A stretch of 64,000 bases of DNA from Bacteroidota bacterium. Lineage in GTDB: Bacteria > Bacteroidota > Bacteroidia > Bacteroidales > VadinHA17. Positions 26,174-35,143 of this stretch are shown piece by piece (position 1 is the first letter of the stretch; each line of letters begins with the position of its first letter). Made by a program: the position numbers and the translations under genes. Where the stretch lies: positions 1 to 64,000 of the forward strand of contig JADKBL010000019.1 in NCBI GenBank assembly GCA_016718875.1, written 5' to 3'. The notes under the pieces were generated by a model that saw only the letters and a list, made by a program, of their open reading frames with translations, did no database searches and was not told the origin of the DNA.

Positions 26174-27307
26174 ATGACAACAATAATGATATCACATCTA
26201 TTTCTGCAGAACTACTGGTGGATCATAGTATCCCTGCTGGCCAGCCTTCTTGTATTCCTGATGTTTGTTCAGGGTGGACAGTCATTCATCTTTACCCTTC
26301 CCGGAAGTGAAATGCAGAAGACTATGATTGTCAATACAGTGGGAAGGAAATGGGACCTTACATTCACCACACTGGTTACCTTCGGCGGAGCTTTCTTTGC
26401 ATCATTCCCGCTTTTTTATTCCACTAGCTTCGGAGGTGCTTACTGGGTATGGATCGCAATACTTTTCTGCTTTATTCTACAGGCTGTTGCCTTTGAATTC
26501 AGATCCAAACCAAACAATGTCTTCGGGCAAAAGACTTTTGATGTTTTTCTTCTGATTAACGGAGCACTCGGTCCTCTTCTTATAGGGACTGCAGTTGCCA
26601 CATTTTTTACCGGATCACAGTTCAGCCTTAACGACATGAACAATGTAAAATGGGCATCACCATGGTATGGACTTGAAGCGGTTCTTGATGTAAGGAATCT
26701 TGCTCTCGGTCTGGCAGTGCTTTTCCTATCAAGAGTTAACGGTTTGCTTTATATTATAAACTCAATTGATGATGAGGATGTTAAGCAAAGGTCACTTAAG
26801 AAACTTCCGCTCAATGCAGTTTTGTTCCTTGTTCCATTTCTCTTTTTTGTGATTGCAATACTCTTATCACAGGGCTTTGCTGCCGATCCGGCAACAGGAA
26901 CAATTTCAATGGAAAAATACAAGTATCTGCATAATCTTATTCAGATGCCCCTGGTGCTGATTCTTTTCCTTGCAGGTGTTGTTGGAGTTCTCTACGGCCT
27001 GTTCATTGCTATGTTCAAAAAGAGCAACAGCGGCATATGGTTCACTTCACTCGGGACAGTTCTGGCAGTTTTTGCTGTTTTTATGCTTGCAGGTTTTAAT
27101 GGTACATCATTTTATCCTTCAGCATATGATCTTCAGAGCTCACTTACAATAAGGAATGCATCTTCAAGCCTCTTTACTCTGAAAACAATGATGTTTGTCT
27201 CCTTTCTCGTACCCTTCGTACTTGCTTATATCTGGTACGCTTGGAAGTCGATAAATGTGACAAGGATCACAAGCGAAGAAATGAATAACAATGAGCATAA
27301 ATATTAA
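26174..27307 (+). CDS. cydB: cytochrome bd quinol oxidase subunit II
   Basis: 377 residues with about nine spans, normal for CydB. The N-terminal LQNYWWIIVSLLASLLVFLMF and the inner AYWVWIAILFCFILQAVAFEFR fit the family, as does the Asn/Gly-rich C-terminal region (AGFNGTSFYPS). It is the structural partner of CydA. The stop codon is followed with no spacer by a composite 7-bp repeat (27308-27400), after which a 38-residue membrane peptide may complete the operon. Confidence 0.96.
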   Translation: MTTIMISHLFLQNYWWIIVSLLASLLVFLMFVQGGQSFIFTLPGSEMQKTMIVNTVGRKWDLTFTTLVTFGGAFFASFPLFYSTSFGGAYWVWIAILFCFILQAVAFEFRSKPNNVFGQKTFDVFLLINGALGPLLIGTAVATFFTGSQFSLNDMNNVKWASPWYGLEAVLDVRNLALGLAVLFLSRVNGLLYIINSIDDEDVKQRSLKKLPLNAVLFLVPFLFFVIAILLSQGFAADPATGTISMEKYKYLHNLIQMPLVLILFLAGVVGVLYGLFIAMFKKSNSGIWFTSLGTVLAVFAVFMLAGFNGTSFYPSAYDLQSSLTIRNASSSLFTLKTMMFVSFLVPFVLAYIWYAWKSINVTRITSEEMNNNEHKY

Positions 27308-27400
27308 TAGGCGATAGGCGACAGGCAACAGGCTTTCCTAATCGGAGTTCCTGACGCCCGACGCCCGACGCCCGACGCCTGACGCCTGAAACCTGAGGCC
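27308..27400 (+). repeat. composite 7-bp tandem repeat, copy A
   Basis: Four units of the GGCGAYA type (27308-27335), a 16-bp spacer, then seven units of (C/T)GACGCC (27352-27400, last two degenerate). It begins at the base after the cydB stop. A mirror-oriented copy with the same two-block design is at 45558-45644. Confidence 0.85.
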
Positions 27401-27415
27401 AAAATATATATAGAA

Positions 27416-27423
27416 TAATTTTG
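27416..27423 (+). promoter_or_regulatory. -7 element before the 38-residue ORF
   Basis: TAATTTTG matches TAnnTTTG and lies 15 bp before the small ORF, but no -33 box is evident in the repeat upstream. Confidence 0.3.
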
Positions 27424-27438
27424 TAATTAACTGAAACC

Positions 27439-27555
27439 ATGTATATAACAGAATTTCTCGAATACCTGATCTGGCCGGCATTTATATTAATAAGCTGGTT
27501 TATGGTGAAGTTTGCCTTATCGCTTTACGATAAAAGTTTTCCTGAAAAGGAATAG
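27439..27555 (+). CDS. 38-residue single-span membrane peptide after cydB
   Basis: ATG to TAG encodes 38 residues: MYITEFLEYLIWPAFILISW, then FMVKFALSLYDKSFPEKE. One membrane helix is flanked by an acidic/aromatic N-terminus and a charged tail, with codon use like that of the neighbours. In size and topology it recalls the CydX/CydH/CcoQ-type small subunits that stabilise terminal oxidases, and it lies 131 bp after cydB on the same strand. No sequence relationship to those can be claimed. It could be an independent small protein or a chance ORF. Confidence 0.55.
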   Translation: MYITEFLEYLIWPAFILISWFMVKFALSLYDKSFPEKE

Positions 27556-27561
27556 ACTGAA

Positions 27562-28284
27562 TCAGAAATAGCGCGATACCACGGATGAGATAATATAAAC
27601 AGGTATTATCAGAACCGTCGCATTTATTCCAAGGAAAACAAAGGATATAGCTATAAGAAGTATCATAAGGTATCTTCCTTCATTGCCCTTTATTTTAAGG
27701 TTTGAAATTTTTAGGGAAAAGAGGTCTAATCTGCTGACCATCAGCAGGGAAAGTCCAATTGTAAGCATTATAAGTGCAGCCGGAGAGGATATAAATGAGT
27801 CAATAAAACCGGATTCTGAATAATGTGATGCGATAACAAGAGATATCACGGCCATTGCATTGGCGGGTATTGGCAATCCCTTGAAATTTTTGGTCTGGCT
27901 TGAGTCGAGATTAAATATTGCAAGTCGAAGCGCCCCGCATACCGGCATTATAGATGCAATAATTGCTAAAAAAAGGTCTCTCTGGTCACTGATATAAACC
28001 TGTTTCATAGGAATGGAGGAGAATGCATCTGTAAGAAAGCTGAAAATTATTATTGCGGGTGCAACTCCAAAACTTACAACATCAGCAAGACTGTCAAGTT
28101 CTTTTCCTACGTCCGAATAAGCTTTCAGCATTCTTGCCGAAAAGCCGTCAAGAAAATCAAAGACCATTGCCGCTGCAATTAACCATGAAGCTGCAACAAT
28201 GTTACCCTGAACTGCAAGAATAATAGCTATGAACCCTGATACGAGATTCAGGGATGTTATAAAATTGGGAATATGTTTCTTCAT
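27562..28284 (-). CDS. pssA: CDP-diacylglycerol--serine O-phosphatidyltransferase
   Basis: 240 residues with the start MKKHIPNFITSLNLVSGFIA. The frame is open 29 codons further, to an ATG abutting the divergent gene, but that extension is not family-like. The CDP-alcohol phosphotransferase motif D(X)2DG(X)2AR(X)8G(X)3D(X)3D is present as DFLDGFSARMLKAYSDVG and on to KELDSLAD. About seven spans. It makes phosphatidylserine from CDP-diacylglycerol and serine, linking CdsA (19611) to Psd (20493). Confidence 0.92.
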   Translation of the reverse strand: MKKHIPNFITSLNLVSGFIAIILAVQGNIVAASWLIAAAMVFDFLDGFSARMLKAYSDVGKELDSLADVVSFGVAPAIIIFSFLTDAFSSIPMKQVYISDQRDLFLAIIASIMPVCGALRLAIFNLDSSQTKNFKGLPIPANAMAVISLVIASHYSESGFIDSFISSPAALIMLTIGLSLLMVSRLDLFSLKISNLKIKGNEGRYLMILLIAISFVFLGINATVLIIPVYIISSVVSRYF

Positions 28285-28371
28285 TAAATTGTCGATGTAT
28301 CTGTGTTCGGAAAGTAAAATTAAGATAAATTTCGGCTTTATTATTAGTTTTGCACAATTAACAACCTTCAT

Positions 28372-28830
28372 ATGGTTGACTTAAGAGGCATCAAGATAGC
28401 AGTCGATTTCGACGGAACAATAGTGGATCATGAATATCCTGCAATAGGTAAGGAGAAACTATTTGCCTTTCAGACACTCAAAGAGTTTAATAAGATGGGT
28501 GCAAACCTCATACTCTGGACATTCAGAACAGGAAAGGAGCTTGATGAGGCTGTTGAATATTGCAGAAAGAACGGCATCGAATTCTATGCAGTTAATAAGA
28601 ATTACCCTGAAGAGGTTTTTGATGAAACAGTTAGCCGCAAGATAGATGCCGATATTTTTATTGATGACAAGAATGTGGGCGGCTTCCCTGGCTGGAGTGA
28701 GATCTGGCAGATGATAAATCCGTATGAACTTCAGCAAATGCAGGCAGAAAAGAGGATCGCATCACCACGTAATATTATTAAGCGTCTTTTCGGTAAGAAA
28801 AATTTGAAAGATGAAAATGAATTATCCTAA
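28372..28830 (+). CDS. HAD-like hydrolase
   Basis: 152 residues. The HAD motif I is VDFDGTIVDHEYP near residues 11-23, with the nucleophile Asp first. A Thr in LILWTFRTG serves as motif II, and DADIFIDDKNVGG supplies the acidic motif IV. The cap is small (C0/C1 type). It is probably a small-molecule phosphatase of unknown substrate. The start abuts the longest possible reading of the divergent pssA (sequence CATATG). The last 20 bases overlap the next gene. Confidence 0.85.
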   Translation: MVDLRGIKIAVDFDGTIVDHEYPAIGKEKLFAFQTLKEFNKMGANLILWTFRTGKELDEAVEYCRKNGIEFYAVNKNYPEEVFDETVSRKIDADIFIDDKNVGGFPGWSEIWQMINPYELQQMQAEKRIASPRNIIKRLFGKKNLKDENELS

Positions 28831-29938
28831 ATACCTGATCACAATATCGGTGTTGCTGCTTCTGGCCTGGACAATTTCGTGCTCCGGCAGAGCCGGCAAC
28901 AGGGATGAGGGAAAAGCAACGGCAGCTGCTTTACCGCCGAAAGGTGAAGAGGCAGCGGTAAGTCTCGTCAAACTTGTTACTCCGGCTGAAAATACAGAAT
29001 GTGTTCTTAATAAGCCAATTGAGGTGGAAATAGAGCTTGTATTTAAAAACAGGATTCCAGACTCGGTAGCTGTTTATTTTGACAGCAGGGCGGTTAAAAC
29101 ACTTAAATCGGAGCCCTGGAAATGTACTGTCCCCGGAAATATGGTGACAGGAACAGGACGAAAAGCCCTGAAAGTGATTGCTTTCAAAGATGGGAAGCTT
29201 CAAAATCCAATTGCCCGTTTTCTTGTAGTCTATTCAGATATTGTTCCTTCTCTTAATAAGTACAAGGTGGTTAACAGCTATCCGCATGATAAAAGGGCCT
29301 TTACCCAGGGGTTGTTCTATGACTCCGGATCACTCTTTGAAAGTACAGGACAGGAGACTGAGTCCTCGCTCAGGGAAGTAGAGATAACAACAGGCAGGGT
29401 GTTACGACAGCTTAATATTGATGCATCACTGTTTGGTGAAGGCATAACGTTGTGCAAGGGCAGGATATTCCAGGTTACGTGGAGGAGCAAGGTCGGCTTT
29501 GTTTATGAAAAGGAGACATTCAAACAGGTAAACAAGATTTATTATCCGACAGAGGGATGGGGACTTACAACTATTGGTGACAGGATTGTAATGAGTGACG
29601 GTACAAATATTATCTATTTCTATGAACCTGAAATGTTTACATCTGTATCGAGGATTGAAGTATTTGATAACGAGAAAAAAATCGACAGTCTGAATGAGCT
29701 GGAATATATTAATGGTGAAATCTGGGCCAATATCTGGATGGAGGACAGGATAGCCAGAATAGATCCGGTTTCGGGTAAGGTGAAGGCTTATATAGATCTG
29801 ACAGGACTTTTTCCTCAGAATGAGAGAAATCCTGAAGCAGAAGTATTAAATGGTATTGCTTATGACCCGGCATCAAAAAGGATTTTTGTCACCGGCAAGC
29901 GGTGGTCAAAACTATATGAGATCAGGGTCATTGAATAA
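28811..29938 (+). CDS. glutaminyl-peptide cyclotransferase (glutamine cyclotransferase family), exported
   Basis: 375 residues. An export signal ends near Cys24 (LLLLAWTISC), probably a lipoprotein. An Ig-like region (about 50-140) is followed by the five-bladed propeller of plant-type glutamine cyclotransferase: the family marks HDKRAFTQGLFYDSG, STGQETESSLREV, LNELEYINGEIWANIW and LNGIAYDPASKRIFVTGK are all present. It converts N-terminal Gln to pyroglutamate on exported proteins, a step common in Bacteroidota, where signal peptidase often exposes Gln. It overlaps the HAD gene by 20 bases and its end overlaps the convergent lipid kinase by 11. Confidence 0.9.
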   Translation: MKMNYPKYLITISVLLLLAWTISCSGRAGNRDEGKATAAALPPKGEEAAVSLVKLVTPAENTECVLNKPIEVEIELVFKNRIPDSVAVYFDSRAVKTLKSEPWKCTVPGNMVTGTGRKALKVIAFKDGKLQNPIARFLVVYSDIVPSLNKYKVVNSYPHDKRAFTQGLFYDSGSLFESTGQETESSLREVEITTGRVLRQLNIDASLFGEGITLCKGRIFQVTWRSKVGFVYEKETFKQVNKIYYPTEGWGLTTIGDRIVMSDGTNIIYFYEPEMFTSVSRIEVFDNEKKIDSLNELEYINGEIWANIWMEDRIARIDPVSGKVKAYIDLTGLFPQNERNPEAEVLNGIAYDPASKRIFVTGKRWSKLYEIRVIE

Positions 29939-30884
29939 TCCCGGACCCGTAAATGATATTAACAGCTGAAGGCAGAATGCTGAATTCAGCAGGAGTGTGT
30001 CCGAGTGATTCCCCATCAGCTTCCGTGTAAATTATTGAATCCGAAGTGACTTTAAGATTTTTGCATTTATAGCCATCAATAAGAGGATGGCTAAGTATTG
30101 TCCCGTCATAGAGGATTTTTAGTTTCCTGATGATTTCAAGTTTGCCAATGTCCTTAATGACAGTCACATCCAGCAATCCGTCATTTGGCAAAGCTCCGGG
30201 TGTTTGCCTCATACCTCCTCCACAGTATATTCCGTTGCCCACATTTACTGAAAAGATATTTGCGCTGGTTTTCACGCCGTCAATTATAAGTTCAGCTCTT
30301 GTGTTTTTATATGTTATCAGGCTCAGCAGGAGGCTGTAGAGATAGATGAGTTTACCGCCTCTGCCCTTGTCCTTCTGCAGGTTGGTTCTCTTTACAACAG
30401 CCGATTCGAATCCAAGTCCTGCTGTGTTGATGAAATATCTTTTTTTGATGCCTGTTCCGTCATTATATGTGATAAGTCCGACATCAAGAAGCATTGTTTT
30501 TCCCTCACTGATAATCCTTGCAGCCTGTTCATGGTCAAGAGGAATTGCAAACATCCTGCCCCAGTCATTTCCTGTTCCGACAGGGATGAGCGCAAGCATT
30601 ACTTCCGATGCTATATTTTCACCGGAAGCAAATACACCATTAAGCACCTCATTCAGGGTTCCGTCACCACCAACAGTTATTATTTTCCGGATGCTTTCAG
30701 CAATTGCTTGGGCAGCAATATGGGTAGCTTCACCCTTTCCTGATGTGAACTTCAAATCAAATATAATCCCATTCTCATTAAGTGACCTGGAGATTAGATC
30801 CCACTCTTTCTTCCCTTTGCCGTTTCCGGCATTGGGGTTTACAATTACGAGCCATTGAGAGTGGTCAGAGTTTTTACTCATCAT
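29928..30884 (-). CDS. diacylglycerol/lipid kinase family protein
   Basis: 318 residues of the DagK/YegS/LCB5 fold. The N-terminal nucleotide-binding signature is IVNPNAGNGKGKKEW, followed by GGDGTLNEVLNG and PVGTGNDWGRMF. The C-terminal beta-sandwich includes NVGNGIYCGGGMRQTPGA. It phosphorylates a lipid such as diacylglycerol, recycling it to phosphatidic acid for CdsA; the true lipid is not indicated. Confidence 0.92.
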   Translation of the reverse strand: MMSKNSDHSQWLVIVNPNAGNGKGKKEWDLISRSLNENGIIFDLKFTSGKGEATHIAAQAIAESIRKIITVGGDGTLNEVLNGVFASGENIASEVMLALIPVGTGNDWGRMFAIPLDHEQAARIISEGKTMLLDVGLITYNDGTGIKKRYFINTAGLGFESAVVKRTNLQKDKGRGGKLIYLYSLLLSLITYKNTRAELIIDGVKTSANIFSVNVGNGIYCGGGMRQTPGALPNDGLLDVTVIKDIGKLEIIRKLKILYDGTILSHPLIDGYKCKNLKVTSDSIIYTEADGESLGHTPAEFSILPSAVNIIYGSGIIQ

Positions 30885-31048
30885 TATTAAATATTTTAAT
30901 CGGTAAATATGTAAAATATTAATGTATTATTAATCAATGTAATATGAATTTATTTGGTTTTTTGTTATGTTAATAAAATGTTGAAAACCCCGAAAAAAAT
31001 GTTTACAATTACATCTTTGAGTTCCGGCAGCAGACGATGCATATGTAG

Positions 31049-31056
31049 TAAATTTG
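31049..31056 (+). promoter_or_regulatory. -7 element before parA
   Basis: TAAATTTG matches TAnnTTTG, 37 bp before the parA start. A TTTG lies at 31016-31019 but 29 bp away, longer than usual, so the -33 box is uncertain. Confidence 0.35.
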
Positions 31057-31093
31057 AAGCTCAAAATAAACTACAAATTATTAATAGAAATAC

Positions 31094-31873
31094 ATGGGAC
31101 GTATTATAGCTATAGCAAATCAGAAGGGCGGAGTAGGAAAAACAACAACGGCAATTAACCTTGCAGCCAGTCTGGCTGCACTCGAAAAAAAGGTTCTCAT
31201 AGTTGATGGCGACCCTCAGGCCAACGCAACATCGGGAATTGGTATTGATACAAGGCAGATCAGGTGCACAATATATGATTGTCTGATAGATGGAAAAGAA
31301 CCAAAGGAGGCCCTTATGGGAAGCGGAATTGATAACCTTACCATCATTCCATCCAATATTGACCTTGTTGGTGCTGAAATTGAAATGCTTGAGAGGCCTG
31401 AAAGAGAAAAGATTCTGAAGAATGTACTCAAAAAGATAGCAGATGAATATGATTATATTCTGATCGACTGCTCTCCGTCACTTGGACTGCTTACTGTTAA
31501 TGCATTAACAGCATCCGATTCGGTTATTATACCAGTGCAGTGCGAATATTTTGCCCTCGAGGGACTCGGAAAGCTGCTCAATACAATTAAGATAATACAG
31601 AATAACCTCAACCCTGAACTTGAAATTGAGGGATTCCTCCTGACAATGTATGATGCCCGTCTAAGGTTATCTAACCAGGTAGCTGATGAGGTCAACAAAC
31701 ATTTCCAGCAGATGGTATTCAAGACTATTATTCAGAGGAATGTGAAACTGTCGGAGGCGCCAAGTTTTGGCCAGCCTGCAATTCTTTATGATGTTGACTC
31801 AAGAGGTACAGTCAACTACCTCAATCTTGCAAAAGAGCTTATTGAGAAGCAGGAAGAAAGAGTAAAAGCATAA
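31094..31873 (+). CDS. parA: chromosome-partitioning ATPase ParA/Soj
   Basis: 259 residues, no N-terminal DNA-binding extension, so chromosomal Soj type. The deviant Walker A is IANQKGGVGKTTTAINLAAS with its signature Lys, and DYILIDCSPSLGLLTVNAL is the Walker B region. ATP-dependent dimers bind nucleoid DNA and move ParB-parS complexes apart. parB follows after 27 bp. I saw no copy of the usual parS palindrome in the window. Confidence 0.96.
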   Translation: MGRIIAIANQKGGVGKTTTAINLAASLAALEKKVLIVDGDPQANATSGIGIDTRQIRCTIYDCLIDGKEPKEALMGSGIDNLTIIPSNIDLVGAEIEMLERPEREKILKNVLKKIADEYDYILIDCSPSLGLLTVNALTASDSVIIPVQCEYFALEGLGKLLNTIKIIQNNLNPELEIEGFLLTMYDARLRLSNQVADEVNKHFQQMVFKTIIQRNVKLSEAPSFGQPAILYDVDSRGTVNYLNLAKELIEKQEERVKA

Positions 31874-31900
31874 TGTACAGAACCTAGCAATACCGGAAAA

Positions 31901-32788
31901 ATGAATACTATAAAGAAGAATGCGTTGGGAAGAGGTCTTGGTGCATTGATTGACGGAGTGGAGAAAGAGGTACTTGAAAAGAAAGTGGAAGCCAATATGG
32001 ATATCCCGGTCGGATCCATTGAAGCCAATCCCTTCCAGCCCAGAACAACATTTGATGAGCAATCGCTTGAGGAACTGGCAGCTTCAATAAGAAAACTTGG
32101 TATTGTCCAGCCTCTCACAGTTCGTGATGCCGGAAATGGCAGGTACCAGCTTATTGCAGGTGAACGAAGACTGAGGGCAGCCAGGCTTGCAGGTCTATCC
32201 CATGTTCCGGCTTATATCAGAACTGCTGACGACCAGGCGATGCTTGAACTCGCACTTGTTGAAAATATTCAGCGTGAAGATCTTGATGCGGTGGAGGTTG
32301 CAATAAGCTTCCAGAGACTAATAGAAGAGTGTAAACTAACTCAGGAACAGCTTAGCGACAGGGTGGGGAAACAGCGTTCAACAGTCTCAAATTATCTTCG
32401 TCTTCTGAAGCTTCCGGCTGAAATTCAGCTTGGTATCAGGAATAAGCACCTTATGATGGGCCATGCCCGTACTCTTGTCAATATTGAGAATCCAAAACAG
32501 CAGATCGATGTTTATTATAAAATAATTGATGGTGATCTTTCTGTACGTCAGGCAGAAGAACTTGTAAGGCATCTTCAGTCGGAAAAAATAAAAGATCCGG
32601 GAAAAGCTGAAAAAAAGAAAAAACTCAATGAGGATTATCATCAGCTGTCAGAGCATCTGAATAAACTCTTTTCTGCAAACGTTAACTTCAGAATTAACGA
32701 AAAGGGGAAGGGCAAGATCGTAATTGCTTTCGATACAACTGAGGAGATGGAGCGCATTTTGGGAGTCTTTGACAGGCTGAACTCCTGA
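31901..32788 (+). CDS. parB: chromosome-partitioning protein ParB/Spo0J
   Basis: 295 residues. The N-terminal CTPase/ParB domain begins IPVGSIEANPFQPRTTFDEQ, with the box II motif GERRLRAARLAGL near residues 87-99. A helix-turn-helix (TQEQLSDRVGKQRSTVSNYL) follows, and the C-terminal dimer domain is linked by a Lys-rich segment. It loads at parS, spreads, and recruits SMC. Downstream the order DUF5683, LysM transglycosylase is one often seen after parAB in Bacteroidota. Confidence 0.96.
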   Translation: MNTIKKNALGRGLGALIDGVEKEVLEKKVEANMDIPVGSIEANPFQPRTTFDEQSLEELAASIRKLGIVQPLTVRDAGNGRYQLIAGERRLRAARLAGLSHVPAYIRTADDQAMLELALVENIQREDLDAVEVAISFQRLIEECKLTQEQLSDRVGKQRSTVSNYLRLLKLPAEIQLGIRNKHLMMGHARTLVNIENPKQQIDVYYKIIDGDLSVRQAEELVRHLQSEKIKDPGKAEKKKKLNEDYHQLSEHLNKLFSANVNFRINEKGKGKIVIAFDTTEEMERILGVFDRLNS

Positions 32789-32852
32789 AAATAATTATCT
32801 TTATCGCGCGTTTATAGTTCCGGATGGTAAATACCGGAGAGATTTTGTATTG

Positions 32853-33565
32853 ATGGAGTTTAAGAAAATATCAATATTCTTTGTTGCAATTATGTTTTGC
32901 GTTACGCATAACATTGTTGCCCAGGATACCCTGTCAGTTGAAAAAACTTCTCGTCGTGATAGAAAAGAGAAGAGTGAAGAAACCACAGTAATTGACGTCT
33001 CCAACGACACTTTGCCTGTAGTTGTAAAGTCTAAGGTAAAAAGAAAGGGCGATACGATGAAAGCAAGCATGATGTCGGTTGTTTTTCCCGGTGGGGGACA
33101 GATCTACAACAGGAAATACTGGAAGCTGCCTATTGTCTATGCAGGTTTCGGGGGGCTGATCTACTTCTTTAAATCTAATTCCACTAACTACCAGTTGTAT
33201 TATAAAGGCTTTATGGATTTTACTGATGATATCCCTGAAACTGTCAGTTATCAAAAATTTATTTTTGATGACCCTAAAACCTATGATCCTGTCCTGGCCC
33301 CGAAACATATAACGCATCAAATAAGCAGCTTGTTGAAGAGAAGATGCTCCGGCTTGTGGATTACCACAAACGTTACCGTGATCTGTCTATTATTCTTACA
33401 GGTGTCTGGTATATGGCTCAGATACTTGATGCCAATGTTGATGCAAGTCTTATGGAATATGATGTAAGTGATAACCTTGAGCTGTCATTCTATCCGTCAA
33501 TGATCACATTGCCAGGCCGGTCGCCGGGAACTGGTTTTAACCTTCACCTGACAATGGCTTTTTAA
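32853..33565 (+). CDS. DUF5683 protein, frameshifted
   Basis: A signal peptide (FFVAIMFCVTHNIVAQ) is followed by a basic linker and the DUF5683 core: MKASMMSVVFPGGGQIYNRK, two membrane segments, and at the end IILTGVWYMAQILDANVDAS. The N-terminal part reads in one frame to about 33300, while the conserved C-terminal part continues in the -1 frame (ETYNASNKQLVEEKMLRLVD onward). One missing base in the C-run at 33298-33301 restores a single product of about 237 residues. If the break is real, the C-terminal membrane half is lost. The ATG at 32853 is preferred over a TTG just ahead. Position after parAB is typical; the function is unknown. Confidence 0.75.
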
Positions 33566-33579
33566 CCTAAAATGAAATC

Positions 33580-35130
33580 ATGAGAAAAACAGTTTTACTG
33601 ATTATTCTGATAATAGCAACCATATTACCATCTTTTTCAACGGGATATGATACAATTATTATCAAATCAGACGACAGCTCGGAGAGAATAAACCGTGACC
33701 TTGACAGCCTGCTAAGCACATGGTATGTAAAACTGGCTGTTAAGAATGCTTCTGAAAAATTTACTGGTGACACTTCAGTCCTGATTTATCCCGATAGCTT
33801 ATACAGAGACCGTCTTAGTAAAATCAATTCTGTAATTCAGCTTCCTTACAATAATATTATAAAGAACCATATCCACGTCTATACAGTCAGACAGAGAGAG
33901 AAGTTCTGTGCCGTACTTGGACTGATGGATTATTATTTCCCGATGTTTGAGGATGTTTTTGATTCGTACGGTCTTCCTGCAGAGCTGAAATATATGGCCA
34001 TAATTGAATCTGCTCTTAATCCCAATGCTGTGAACTCACGTTCGCATGCAACAGGTCTGTGGCAATTTATGTACAGTACAGGCAGGATGTACGGACTTAC
34101 AATAAATTCAGTTGTTGATGAGAGAAGAGATCCTATGAAATCGACTGTTGCAGCAGCGAAATACATCAGGGACCTTTACAAGATCTATAACGACTGGATG
34201 CTGGTCATTGCTGCATACAACTGCGGACCGGGTAATGTAAACAAAGCAATCAGGCGTTCAGGAAATAAGAAAGACTACTGGGAGATATATTACAGGCTTC
34301 CAAGGGAAACACGTGGTTATATCCCTCAATATATTGCAGCAGTGTATGGAGTCACCTATGCCAGAGAGCATGGTCTTAATCCATTGCCTCTCAATATCCC
34401 GGTTGCAGTCGACACAATAATGGTAAATAAGGATATTCACCTGGCACAGATATCTGAGGTAATGGGCATTCCTCTTGGAGAATTGAGGGCTCTGAATCCG
34501 CAGTACAGGACAGGTCTGGTGCCTGGTTCCTCAAAACCACTTGCACTTACACTACCGATGACACATCTTGGAGATTTTATTGATCTTAATGATACTATCA
34601 GACGCTACAAACCGGATGTATACCTTAACAAAGAAACTCAGATTGCTGATCCTACAAAATCATCATACCTGCCTGCTGATGTAAAAGGAAAAACAAAACT
34701 GATATATACAGTGCAGGAAGGTGATAATCTCGGATTTATTTCAGACTGGTACAGGGTAAGCCTCTCCGATATAAGATACTGGAATAATATCTACCGTAAT
34801 ACGATCCGGATTGGTCAGAAGCTGGTTGTTTATGTTGATCCGTCAAAATCGGAATACTTCTCAAAGATCAGTACGATGACTTTTGCCGAAAAACAGCAGA
34901 TGACAGGCAAAACTGTTCCTGCAAATACTTCAGCCAAAACTGTCCTGGCCGGTTCATATGATACTGAAGGAGATTATATCGTGCATACAGTCCGGAATGG
35001 CGATACAATCTGGGACATAGTAAAAATGTATGATAATGTAACATCCACACAGGTTCTTTCATTGAACAATATTTCAGATCCGGGCAAGATAAAGATTGGA
35101 CAAAAGCTGAAGATCAAGAAGAAGAGCTGA
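33580..35130 (+). CDS. MltD-like lytic transglycosylase with two LysM domains
   Basis: 516 residues. A signal peptide spans residues 1-22. The SLT domain runs about 110-260 with catalytic Glu143 in IIESALNPNAVNSRSHATGL and the later AYNCGPGNVNKAI motif. A linker leads to LysM repeats at about 373-418 (YTVQEGDNLGFISDWY) and 466-516 (HTVRNGDTIWDIVKMY). The enzyme cleaves peptidoglycan to 1,6-anhydro ends in the periplasm. It starts 14 bp after DUF5683 and ends 13 bp before the SGNH-MBOAT gene, so the three look co-transcribed. Transglycosylases need an unmodified C6 hydroxyl on MurNAc, which makes an O-acetyltransferase neighbour meaningful. Confidence 0.93.
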   Translation: MRKTVLLIILIIATILPSFSTGYDTIIIKSDDSSERINRDLDSLLSTWYVKLAVKNASEKFTGDTSVLIYPDSLYRDRLSKINSVIQLPYNNIIKNHIHVYTVRQREKFCAVLGLMDYYFPMFEDVFDSYGLPAELKYMAIIESALNPNAVNSRSHATGLWQFMYSTGRMYGLTINSVVDERRDPMKSTVAAAKYIRDLYKIYNDWMLVIAAYNCGPGNVNKAIRRSGNKKDYWEIYYRLPRETRGYIPQYIAAVYGVTYAREHGLNPLPLNIPVAVDTIMVNKDIHLAQISEVMGIPLGELRALNPQYRTGLVPGSSKPLALTLPMTHLGDFIDLNDTIRRYKPDVYLNKETQIADPTKSSYLPADVKGKTKLIYTVQEGDNLGFISDWYRVSLSDIRYWNNIYRNTIRIGQKLVVYVDPSKSEYFSKISTMTFAEKQQMTGKTVPANTSAKTVLAGSYDTEGDYIVHTVRNGDTIWDIVKMYDNVTSTQVLSLNNISDPGKIKIGQKLKIKKKS

Positions 35131-35143
35131 TTCTTTTCAAAAT

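Noticed and set aside
28285..28371. 29-codon upstream extension of pssA
   Set aside because: The standard start MKKHIPNFITSLNL lies at 28284; the extension does not look like the family.
31021..32860. parS centromere near parAB
   Set aside because: I looked for the TGTTTCACGTGAAACA palindrome and saw no copy here or elsewhere in the window by eye; a pattern scan would settle it.
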